Source: a virus. From it: DNA of 33,085 nt. Both the position numbers and the translations under genes were made by a program. Position 1 is the stretch's first letter, and each line of letters opens with the position of its first letter. The DNA lies in the IMG/VR virus record IMGVR_UViG_3300037488_002251, positions 1 to 33,085 of that record; one strand, written 5' to 3'. The notes under the pieces were generated by a model, which did no database searches, was not told where the DNA came from, and saw nothing but the letters and a program-made list of their open reading frames with translations. This document shows positions 22,472-28,320 of this stretch, one piece after another.

Positions 22472-23035
22472 ATGAAGAACAAATTTGGCCCATTTCTCTC
22501 CGAGGTCTTTGTCATCATCCGCGACGCAGACCGCCCAATCACGGCCGGCGAGGTGTTTCAGGTGTATGACAGCAACCATTCCGGCACCACCCGTTCACGC
22601 AACGAGGTCGCCAAGCGCGTCAGTGAGCTGGCTGGCTGCGGCGCGATCGCGTACTGCGGCAAGGAGCCGTGCGCGTTCTCGGGAGAAACGGTTTCGACAT
22701 GGCAGGTGCCCCGTGGTGTGCGCCCAATTCTGTCGGACGTTCCGGCCGAACCCAAGGCGCCGACCTCAAAGACAAACGCTGCCGATTCCGACGATGATGA
22801 TTGTGGCTGCGGTTGCGATTGTGGTCCCCATTGCGGTCCCGGCTGCGATTGTGGGTGCGAGGAAGAGGACGAGGACGAGAGCGCAAAATCCATGTTGGAT
22901 AGCGACGACGTGGCCTTCCTTCGTCAGCTCTGTGCGTCCGCTCGCCTCTTGCGGTCGAATCCGTTGTCCCGCCTCCTGCCGGCCAACCTCAAGGCTCTGG
23001 TCGATCAGGCCGCGACGACGCTCGGTAAGTTCTGA
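22472..23035 (+). CDS. winged-helix-like protein with eight-Cys Cys-X cluster
   Basis: This 187-residue protein starts at ATG 22472 with AAGGGG shortly upstream. Residues 1-80 look like a winged helix (VFVIIRDADRPITAGEVFQV; SRNEVAKRVSELAGCGAI), so DNA binding is likely. A Pro- and Lys-rich linker follows, then Asp repeats and eight cysteines at 111, 113, 115, 117, 121, 125, 127 and 129 with His120, framed by Asp and Glu runs. That is a metal-binding cluster in Cys-X-Cys style, like the histidine kinase N-terminus. The C-terminal 40 residues are helical. It is the first gene after a perfect FliA promoter. A metal- or redox-responsive regulator would fit, but this is inference. Confidence 0.6.
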   Translation: MKNKFGPFLSEVFVIIRDADRPITAGEVFQVYDSNHSGTTRSRNEVAKRVSELAGCGAIAYCGKEPCAFSGETVSTWQVPRGVRPILSDVPAEPKAPTSKTNAADSDDDDCGCGCDCGPHCGPGCDCGCEEEDEDESAKSMLDSDDVAFLRQLCASARLLRSNPLSRLLPANLKALVDQAATTLGKF

Positions 23036-23094
23036 ACTAATCACGGACGATGAAATCGTGAGGCCACGGACGGCCCACCCCAACGGGAGAAAAC

Positions 23095-24372
23095 ATGAAT
23101 TGCTTTGAAATTCTTGAGAAAATTGAACAAAACGGTAGCAAGAACGTGAAGCTCGGCCTATTGAACTCCGGACTCGAAGTGCCGGGCATGGCCTTCCTCG
23201 TGTGTGCTACGTTCGACTACCGCCGCAAATACTACGTCCGGGACTTGGCCGAGGTCGTGCCGGCCGATCCCGCCAAGAAGGTGCCCGATAGTCCGCGCGG
23301 CTGGCTCGCCCTGATCGAGTCGTTCGACGCCCAGCTCCAAGAACTCGAATCGTCCGGCAGGACACAGGAGACCAAGAATTCGGTTCGCGCATGGCTCGAG
23401 CAACAGGCCCCAGAAGCATCCAAGTGGTTCCGCCGCGTCATCCTGCGCGACCTTCGGTGTGGCTTTTCGGTCGACTCATGCGTCAAGGCCGGCTTCAAGA
23501 TTCCGACTTTTGAGCTTCAATTGGCCACAGACGCGAAGAAATGCAAGAAACTCGAGGCGATCGTGAAGGCCGGCGTGTGGGTTTCCCGCAAGCTGGACGG
23601 CAACCGTTGCCTTGCCCACGGAATTGATGGGGTATTCACGCTTTATAGCCGCAACGGCACCGTCTACGAGAACTTTCCGATGATTCGGGCCGAATTGGCC
23701 CGATTATGGCCCGAAGGCGAGGTTTTGCTGGACGGCGAGATCATGTCGGATGACTTCCAGTCGATGCAGAAGAGCGCGTTCGCGAACAAGCGCAAGACCG
23801 TGGTAGGGGCCATCTACTACAACGTGTTCGACACAATCCCACCCGACGAATGGGCGGCGGTCGAGTTTTCGACGTGGTATAACGCCCGCTACCGGACCCT
23901 CACCGAGATATTCCAGACCCGCCAGAGTGAGATGGTTCGGCTGGTCGAGCACACCCTCGTCTTCACGATCGAGGAAGTCCGAAAACTTCAGGCCCAATAC
24001 GAGGGCGAGGGGTTCGAGGGGGCGATGGTGAACCCGACTAACATGGAGTATTACCTCGGCCGACGTACCAATTCGGTCATGAAGTTCAAGTCGATGCTGA
24101 CGTGGGACTGCGAGATCACTGGATTTCATGAAGGCAACGGCCGACTTGCCGGGACGCTTGGGAAGATGTCTGTCCGCCAAGAGAATGGGAATTTGTGCGA
24201 TGTCGGGACGGGCCTATCGGACGAAGACCGCGAGTACATTTGGAAAAATCAGGATTTGGTGCGCGGCCGCATCGCGGAGATCAAGTATCAAGAGTTGACG
24301 CCGGACGGCATCATGCGGTTCCCGGTGTTCATGCGGTTCCGCAATTGGGAAGCAGGGGAGGGGAAATTGTGA
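23095..24372 (+). CDS. ATP-dependent DNA ligase
   Basis: This 425-residue ligase seals nicks using ATP. The nucleotidyl-transferase motif I KLDGNR places the adenylated Lys at 166. Further motifs are YSRNGT (184-189), LLDGEI (211-216), EGFEGAMV and MKFKSM near 320-350, and the C-terminal OB-type domain follows. The N-terminal 140 residues contain RDLRCGFS, typical of the all-helical domain of T4/T7-like ligases. It would act with the helicase and nuclease in phage DNA replication and repair. GGGAG precedes ATG 23095, and it shares the transcription unit led by the FliA promoter at 22398. The last codon overlaps the next start. Confidence 0.92.
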   Translation: MNCFEILEKIEQNGSKNVKLGLLNSGLEVPGMAFLVCATFDYRRKYYVRDLAEVVPADPAKKVPDSPRGWLALIESFDAQLQELESSGRTQETKNSVRAWLEQQAPEASKWFRRVILRDLRCGFSVDSCVKAGFKIPTFELQLATDAKKCKKLEAIVKAGVWVSRKLDGNRCLAHGIDGVFTLYSRNGTVYENFPMIRAELARLWPEGEVLLDGEIMSDDFQSMQKSAFANKRKTVVGAIYYNVFDTIPPDEWAAVEFSTWYNARYRTLTEIFQTRQSEMVRLVEHTLVFTIEEVRKLQAQYEGEGFEGAMVNPTNMEYYLGRRTNSVMKFKSMLTWDCEITGFHEGNGRLAGTLGKMSVRQENGNLCDVGTGLSDEDREYIWKNQDLVRGRIAEIKYQELTPDGIMRFPVFMRFRNWEAGEGKL

Positions 24373-24635
24373 TGAAGGTTGCACGCACGCTCCTAGAAAT
24401 CCAAAAGGAGATGGTTCTGCTTTTGCCACCCGAATTGCGGCCAGCGGCCATGGCCGAGGGGTGTGTTATCCACGCACTCATTATTGCGGCCGCCGCTCAG
24501 GCTCACCGGCTCGAAGAGCAAGTGGTCGAGATGTTCAATTCGGCGGCCGTTGATAGCAAGGCGTTAGCGACCTATCATGAGCAAATGGGGACTATTCTCG
24601 CGAAGGTCGTAAGCGTTTGTGACCGTAAATTCTAA
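24372..24635 (+). CDS. small helical protein
   Basis: This 87-residue protein is helical, with an Ala-rich stretch (ALIIAAAAQAHRLEEQVVEMF) that reads as an amphipathic helix and not a membrane span. No family is recognised. ATG 24372 overlaps the ligase stop (TGATG), and a GTG three bases earlier is an alternative. GGGGAGGGG lies close upstream. Confidence 0.6.
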   Translation: MKVARTLLEIQKEMVLLLPPELRPAAMAEGCVIHALIIAAAAQAHRLEEQVVEMFNSAAVDSKALATYHEQMGTILAKVVSVCDRKF

Positions 24636-24664
24636 TTGCATCGGGCGAAAAGGTGTGTTAGGTT

Positions 24665-24692
24665 TAAAGTGGAGTTAAGAGGTGTTCGATAG
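24665..24692 (+). promoter_or_regulatory. degenerate FliA-like promoter candidate
   Basis: TAAAGTGG at 24665-24672 and a CGATA core at 24687-24691 resemble the FliA promoter, but the spacing is one base longer and the -10 is TTCGATAG, not GCCGATAA. It lies 50 bases before the ATG at 24721. A weak candidate only. Confidence 0.25.
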
Positions 24693-24720
24693 TGTCGTTT
24701 AACAAACAAAGGGGAACAAA

Positions 24721-24984
24721 ATGAAAGTGCTCGTGAAAGAAGTGGAAGGTCAGGGTCTTTTGTCGCTGATTGGGAAAAATGTGATTCTGTTCTGCATGAA
24801 TTACATTTACTCGGGTACGCTCGTTGGCGTGAACGATACCGACGTGATTCTGGAAGACGCGGGAATCGTGTACGAGACCGGGGAACTCAGCGCCAAATCG
24901 TTCAAGGATTTCCAGCGGTTCGGCGTGGCCGAACACCGCATCCGAACGTCGGCGATCGAGTCCTACGGCGAACGCGCAAAATAA
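24721..24984 (+). CDS. small Sm-like / beta-barrel candidate protein
   Basis: This 87-residue protein has a central beta-sheet pattern: LFCMNYIYSGTLVGV, then TDVILEDAGIVYETG, like the strands of Sm/Hfq or related small barrels, with a C-terminal helix (SAIESYGERAK). The resemblance is in pattern only; no RNA-binding residue can be assigned. AAAGGGG precedes ATG 24721. It is the last gene before the hexanucleotide array, and a weak FliA-like promoter lies upstream. Confidence 0.6.
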   Translation: MKVLVKEVEGQGLLSLIGKNVILFCMNYIYSGTLVGVNDTDVILEDAGIVYETGELSAKSFKDFQRFGVAEHRIRTSAIESYGERAK

Positions 24985-25059
24985 TTGGCGTCGTGGTCGG
25001 GGTCGCGGTCGTGGTCGTTTCAATGAGGTCGCGCCGGGGGCGGGGTCGGGAGATAAGTG

Positions 25060-25188
25060 ATGAGACCATCTAAACAAAAGGTTGGGTCGCGGTTGTGGTC
25101 GGGGTTGGGGTCGGGGGTATGGTTGTGGTCGAGATCGCGGTCGAGATCGCTGTTGGGGTCGCTGTTGTCGGGGGCGTGGTCGGGATAA
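25060..25188 (+). CDS. mini-ORF 1 of the array (MRPSKQK start, Trp/Ser/Arg/Gly-rich)
   Basis: This 42-residue frame starts at ATG 25060 with GGGAG at 25048-25052, seven bases upstream. It begins MRPSKQK and continues as a Ser/Gly/Trp/Arg/Leu repeat tail (WSGLGSG, RSRSRS). The tail is of low complexity and gives no fold. A 16-residue frame at 25023-25073 (starting MRSRRGR) overlaps its start but lacks a ribosome site. Treat as a tentative peptide. Confidence 0.4.
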   Translation: MRPSKQKVGSRLWSGLGSGVWLWSRSRSRSLLGSLLSGAWSG

Positions 25189-25201
25189 CGGGAGGTTGGC
25201 G

Positions 25202-25387
25202 ATGAGGTCGCGTAAGCAAAAGCGTTTTGGGTGGCGGTCGCGATCGCGATCAGGGCTGGAGTCTCGGTCACAGTCGTGGTCGATGCTGGGGTCGTGGTCG
25301 GGGTGGGGATCGAGTTGGGCGTCGAAGTCGTGGCTGTGGTCGTGGTCCGGGACGCGGTCTTGCGCGTGTTCGGGAGGTGCGCGATGA
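25202..25387 (+). CDS. mini-ORF 2 of the array (MRSRKQK start, Ser/Trp/Arg-rich)
   Basis: This 61-residue frame starts at ATG 25202 with GGGAGG at 25190-25195, six bases upstream. It begins MRSRKQK, then RSRSRS and a long Ser-Trp-Gly repeat (GSWSGWGSSWASK, WLWSWSG), ending in CACSGGAR. Its stop overlaps the ATG of mini-ORF 3 (ATGA at 25384), the pattern of translational coupling seen in real operons. It resembles no known family. Confidence 0.45.
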   Translation: MRSRKQKRFGWRSRSRSGLESRSQSWSMLGSWSGWGSSWASKSWLWSWSGTRSCACSGGAR

Positions 25388-25449
25388 GATCTGCTAAGCA
25401 AAAGTTCAGGTTGCGGTCGGGATCGTGGTCGGATACAAACAATTCATGA
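25384..25449 (+). CDS. mini-ORF 3 of the array (MRSAKQK start)
   Basis: This 21-residue frame begins MRSAKQK, then RLRSGSWSD and a short polar end. The start overlaps the stop of mini-ORF 2, and GGGAGG lies seven bases upstream. It keeps the start segment and loses most of the repeat tail. A peptide is possible, but a degenerate repeat copy is an equal alternative. Confidence 0.35.
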   Translation: MRSAKQKFRLRSGSWSDTNNS

Positions 25450-25451
25450 TT

Positions 25452-25516
25452 GAGTGAGACCACTACTGTTCTTTTGATACCGAAAACCCCCTTCTCTGTT
25501 CGGTATGTCTCAACTC
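25452..25516 (+). other. nested stem-loop between array and FliA promoter C
   Basis: ATACCGAA at 25477-25484 pairs perfectly with TTCGGTAT at 25499-25506, and outside it GAGTGAGAC (25452-25460) pairs with GTCTCAACTC (25507-25516) with one bulged base. No T run follows. It could be a terminator-like or structured RNA element isolating the FliA promoter at 25567. Confidence 0.5.
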
Positions 25517-25566
25517 CAATCAGACCGTCATCTGCCAGAGATCGAAACCGGCGAGGTGGCGAGGGC

Positions 25567-25593
25567 TAAAGTTTTCCAGAGATATGCCGATAA
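25567..25593 (+). promoter_or_regulatory. perfect sigma28 (FliA) promoter, copy C
   Basis: TAAAGTTT at 25567-25574, 11 bases, GCCGATAA at 25586-25593. The ribosome site GGAGG at 25601-25605 and the ATG at 25612 follow closely, so the transcript leader is very short. Confidence 0.88.
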
Positions 25594-25611
25594 GGGGTAT
25601 GGAGGTGCGAG

Positions 25612-25866
25612 ATGGGACAACTTGAGCCACTGACAAACCAAAACTTTCGGTACACCTTCACCTCAACCCCATTCACGGAGATCGACTCGCTTGAACCGGG
25701 ATTGTACAATTGGATTGAGGGCAACGGCACGGTTGTCCTGCGCGTTGACCGTTGGGGCGGTATCAGGTTAGCCGACCAGACACCCGTCAATAACCTGAAT
25801 CGGCTAGCCAAGGAGATAGGTCGTGAACGACTTCGATGTAGCCGTCGGACAGTTGAACAGGGGTAA
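25612..25866 (+). CDS. small unknown protein under FliA promoter C
   Basis: This 84-residue protein starts at ATG 25612 with GGAGG six bases upstream. It has a beta-rich N-terminal part (RYTFTSTPFTEIDSL, LYNWIEGNGTVVLRV) and a basic helix at the end (RERLRCSRRTVEQ). No family is recognised. It shares its unit with the overlapping membrane protein at 25823. Confidence 0.6.
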   Translation: MGQLEPLTNQNFRYTFTSTPFTEIDSLEPGLYNWIEGNGTVVLRVDRWGGIRLADQTPVNNLNRLAKEIGRERLRCSRRTVEQG

Positions 25867-26026
25867 CGTCCTCTCGATCATCAGGTTTGTTGTTTTTGCT
25901 GCTCTTTTTGCCGCAACGGTGGCGTTCGTGTACAGCATGGCCTCAACGATTCCCGACCAAGTCGCCAAGATACTTAGCGTATCCGCCACTAAAGGCGTGT
26001 ACCATATCATGGGGGTGATTAAGTGA
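25823..26026 (+). CDS. small single-span membrane protein
   Basis: This 67-residue protein starts with GTG at 25823, with AAGGAGA at 25810-25816. It has one hydrophobic helix (residues about 20-42, FVVFAALFAATVAFVYSMA) between a polar N-terminus and a C-terminal helix that is mildly hydrophobic. The gene overlaps the end of the previous one by 44 bases and its stop overlaps the next start (GTGA). A small membrane regulator or a lysis-linked protein (spanin or antiholin-like) is possible; nothing specific identifies it. Confidence 0.6.
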   Translation: MNDFDVAVGQLNRGNVLSIIRFVVFAALFAATVAFVYSMASTIPDQVAKILSVSATKGVYHIMGVIK

Positions 26027-26367
26027 CTATTACCAAGACGATGAGTGCGTTGCTCGGTGCCCTGTTCTTCGGCGCGATGCTGCTTTCGGCCGAATTCCTC
26101 AACGCTGTTTCAACAAAGGACAAAATGGCACCCGGAGAGACGAGGGTGACGTGTTTCACGGCCGATGGCCGAAAGGTTGTGTCAACATCGACACAATTTA
26201 ACATAGTCGTCCAACAAAAGCCGGACATTCAGGTAAAGGCACCGGATAGGTATGTCCTCCTGTATTCGATCGGGATGGGCACCAACTGCACGATCGAGCA
26301 GGGGCACGGCGACGCCCCGCCGCAGGCAGCACCCCAGACCATCGCGCCAGCCCGAATCGGTGCGTGA
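26023..26367 (+). CDS. exported protein of unknown function
   Basis: This 114-residue protein starts with GTG at 26023, coupled to the previous stop. Residues 1-25 form a signal peptide or anchor (ALLGALFFGAMLLSAEF). The mature part has a beta-rich region with CFTADGRKVVSTS and YVLLYSIGMGTNCTIEQ, two cysteines that could pair in the periplasm, and an Ala/Pro-rich end. It has no lipobox. Together with the membrane protein before it, it may act on the cell envelope. Confidence 0.6.
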   Translation: MTITKTMSALLGALFFGAMLLSAEFLNAVSTKDKMAPGETRVTCFTADGRKVVSTSTQFNIVVQQKPDIQVKAPDRYVLLYSIGMGTNCTIEQGHGDAPPQAAPQTIAPARIGA

Positions 26368-26392
26368 CTCCCGCCCGCCAACATGCTAAAAT
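26364..26392 (+). promoter_or_regulatory. sigma70-type promoter candidate
   Basis: GTGACT at 26364-26369 and TAAAAT at 26387-26392 have 17-base spacing. It lies 31 bases before the ATG at 26424. The -35 matches in four of six bases, so it is a weak to moderate promoter. Confidence 0.5.
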
Positions 26393-26423
26393 CAAGGGTG
26401 GAAGATTATAGCATGGGGTCGGT

Positions 26424-27200
26424 ATGGGTCTGGAAATCTACGGAATCGCCGCAAGCCAAAAGCTCGATAACGTTGGCGAAACGCTGATGATTGACGGGCT
26501 TGACGACTCCCGTATGCGGATTCTCTCTGACGAACACGGCGATGACGACGGAATTCTGCCATTTTTCCGCATCGTCGGTGCCATTAAGGTACACAAGAAA
26601 ATCCATAACGAGCTAGAATGTACGGACGAATACCAGCGGCGCTGCTGGAGGTCCGTGCAATTGCCATTTCTGTATGTTGAAGGGGAGTTGGCTGATGATA
26701 CCGGCCACCCCGACGCCCAATCGGCCGCCGCCCTGATCAAGTTCTGCCAAAGGCCAGAAGTTCCTCTGGCGTTGGGCCTGAGCATTGAGGGCGGGATCAT
26801 GGAGCGTGGTGGTGCCGACAACAAGCAGTTGACCCGAACGCTCGCGACCGGCGCGGCCTTGACGGTCAAGCCGGCCAACGAGAGCTGCCGCCTTTTCATC
26901 AAAAGCGACCTACGAAAGTCCATGCCGTCGGCAGTTCCGCCGGCCAGATATTTCGAGGCGCTCCGTAAGTCGCAGGCCACGTCCAGCGTCTACGAGATCG
27001 CGCCCGAGTTGATGGTATATTACAAGCTGGAATCATTGAAGAAAAGCCTACTCGACTACGCAGGCGGGTTCACCGAAGTCCGGTGTAACGGCTGCGGCAA
27101 GGGTATGCGCTTCTTCAAGGCCGGGAAAGTTCCGAATGGCTGTCAAGAATGTGGCGAGAACTTCTCGCTTTCTCAAATCTGGAAAGCCCTGAATAAATAA
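26424..27200 (+). CDS. candidate prohead protease with C-terminal zinc ribbon
   Basis: This 258-residue protein carries a segment (about residues 80-150) that resembles the core of phage prohead proteases. PFLYVEGEL and GHPDAQSAAALIKF (His95) are followed by GLSIEGGIMERGG with Ser120, then ALTVKPANE. Such enzymes cut scaffold and capsid proteins during head maturation. The match is by pattern and the third catalytic residue is not assigned. The end carries CNGC and CQEC pairs (about 223-241), a zinc ribbon unusual for this family. The start ATG 26424 has only a weak ribosome site (GGGG), behind the promoter at 26364. Confidence 0.5.
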   Translation: MGLEIYGIAASQKLDNVGETLMIDGLDDSRMRILSDEHGDDDGILPFFRIVGAIKVHKKIHNELECTDEYQRRCWRSVQLPFLYVEGELADDTGHPDAQSAAALIKFCQRPEVPLALGLSIEGGIMERGGADNKQLTRTLATGAALTVKPANESCRLFIKSDLRKSMPSAVPPARYFEALRKSQATSSVYEIAPELMVYYKLESLKKSLLDYAGGFTEVRCNGCGKGMRFFKAGKVPNGCQECGENFSLSQIWKALNK

Positions 27201-27209
27201 GGAGTTATC

Positions 27210-27581
27210 ATGTCGAGCATTTTTATCGGAAAGAGGGGGCTTCGGCTCAAGTATGCAGACCTGACGTCCCTCGATTTGGCCTCGGCCATCGATACGTCAA
27301 CCGCTGTGCTACTTGATACCCTGAAATGTTCTGGAATCATTTGTCTTTTCGACAATTCGTTGGATCAGTATTGCGTCGTCAGCGTGGTTCACCCCGAAGC
27401 CGACCCGTCCGATCCGGCCCAGCGGCTCGTCATGTTCGAGCTGCCCTGCCAACGCCTACTCAATTTTTCGCTTCAGGGTGCCCCGCAGCTAGAGTTTGAT
27501 CCGGGAACCCACGTTTATATTCACCGAGACCCCACCGCGCCGCCGACATGTGGAAAAGTTCGGCTGCTCTATTGGGGATAA
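27210..27581 (+). CDS. unknown protein
   Basis: This 123-residue protein has a helical start (LRLKYADLTSLDLASAI), a central strand set (GIICLFDNSLDQYCVVSVV) and a beta-rich end (HVYIHRD, KVRLLYWG). No family is recognised. AAGGAG lies just upstream of ATG 27210. It follows the candidate prohead protease and precedes other virion-type genes, so a virion part is plausible. Confidence 0.6.
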   Translation: MSSIFIGKRGLRLKYADLTSLDLASAIDTSTAVLLDTLKCSGIICLFDNSLDQYCVVSVVHPEADPSDPAQRLVMFELPCQRLLNFSLQGAPQLEFDPGTHVYIHRDPTAPPTCGKVRLLYWG

Positions 27582-27599
27582 TTTCATGGTGGGGTCACG

Positions 27600-28055
27600 A
27601 TGTCGGGTAATCTCATTAGACGTGATCCATGCGAGGCGCTCATGGGGACAGGATGGAATGGTGGTTGTAGTCCGTGCGGCTCGTTCGTAAACGGGAACGC
27701 GACCCAAACCGTTTTCACCGTGTTTGACGAACGCCTTGGGGTTGCGGCCGGCGTCACGGCCGACGTACTGACGTACCCGATTCCTGTCGGCTCCAGCATC
27801 GTGTTGGTTCGGGTCGAGTTTACCGGGTCAAACATCGGAACGTATCGGCTGTATTTCGACTCGAATTTAACTGCGGCCTATCGGACTTGGTTCAACGGCC
27901 CGATGTCTGGCGATTGGGACTTCAGTTGTCCCCAGTTGGGCGGGCTGCGGGTGCAAGGGGGAACCGTCATTCGGGTCAAGGTGTTGCATAATCGCCCGTA
28001 TGTTGGTGATTTCCATGCAAGATTAGAAGGAATCGTTCTACAAACGGTGCCATAA
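27600..28055 (+). CDS. unknown beta-rich virion-type protein
   Basis: This 151-residue protein has a Cys-containing start (CEALMGTGWNGGCSPCGSF) and a beta-sandwich-like remainder (VFTVFDERLGVAAGV, SIVLVRVEFTGS, TVIRVKVLHNRPY). The composition is typical of decoration or tail proteins, but the family is unknown. GGTGGGG lies upstream of ATG 27600. Confidence 0.55.
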   Translation: MSGNLIRRDPCEALMGTGWNGGCSPCGSFVNGNATQTVFTVFDERLGVAAGVTADVLTYPIPVGSSIVLVRVEFTGSNIGTYRLYFDSNLTAAYRTWFNGPMSGDWDFSCPQLGGLRVQGGTVIRVKVLHNRPYVGDFHARLEGIVLQTVP

Positions 28056-28065
28056 GGAGAACGAC

Positions 28066-28263
28066 ATGTCTGCCCCAAAAACTGAACTGAAGCGCGTAGA
28101 GGTCGAACTTAGTAGAGTGTCGAGCGCCAAGATGGAAATGGAACTCAAGATCATCGAGCGGCTCGATGAAATCGAGAAGATGCAGGACCACATTAAGGTC
28201 CAAGAGGCCCGTGAGCGTGAGCTTATGGAGAAGATCAAGGAAATTAAATTGACGATCGTGTGA
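28066..28263 (+). CDS. short coiled-coil protein
   Basis: This 65-residue protein is charged with a heptad pattern throughout (VEVELSRVSSAKMEMELKI, DEIEKMQDHIKVQEARE), so a single long helix that pairs as a coiled coil is expected. AAGGAG sits just before ATG 28066. It may be a trimeric or dimeric stem linking neighbouring virion proteins; function unknown. Confidence 0.65.
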   Translation: MSAPKTELKRVEVELSRVSSAKMEMELKIIERLDEIEKMQDHIKVQEARERELMEKIKEIKLTIV

Positions 28264-28320
28264 TAAAATATTTGATGAACAAGTGTACCACGAGGCTCCA
28301 CCGAACGCAAGGAAGAAACT

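Larger units (their letters stand above)
24985..25449 (+). repeat. GGTCGN hexanucleotide-repeat array
   Basis: About 465 bases are built from imperfect six-base units related to GGTCGN (GGTCGC, GGTCGT, GGTCGG, GATCGC). Four larger modules each begin with an ATGAG start segment, and modules 2-4 (ATG at 25060, 25202, 25384) also share a (G)AAGCAAAAG-type block. Between 25094 and 25125 the plus strand has runs of four or five G (GGGG, GGGG, GGGGG), able to form G-quadruplex-like structure. In every frame the repeats give dipeptide-like low complexity, so ORFs alone prove nothing. The recurring GGGAG-ATG segment speaks for translated mini-ORFs. Confidence 0.8.

Noticed and set aside
24664-25401. 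A 245-residue minus-strand ORF through the array and the 24721 gene, with Asp-His and Pro-Arg repeats
   Set aside because: Its second half is the exact antisense of a better-supported gene, and the repeats arise because six-base units keep every frame open. It has no ribosome site of note.
24985-25449. The repeat array as a CRISPR array
   Set aside because: Units are six bases with no uniform longer repeat and no spacers of constant length, and no cas genes are present.
25020-25463. A 147-residue minus-strand ORF with recurring FCL-DLI-LP segments
   Set aside because: The recurring segments are the reverse complement of the repeated start modules, which carry plus-strand ribosome sites. The rest is repeat-driven Thr/Pro/Asp low complexity.
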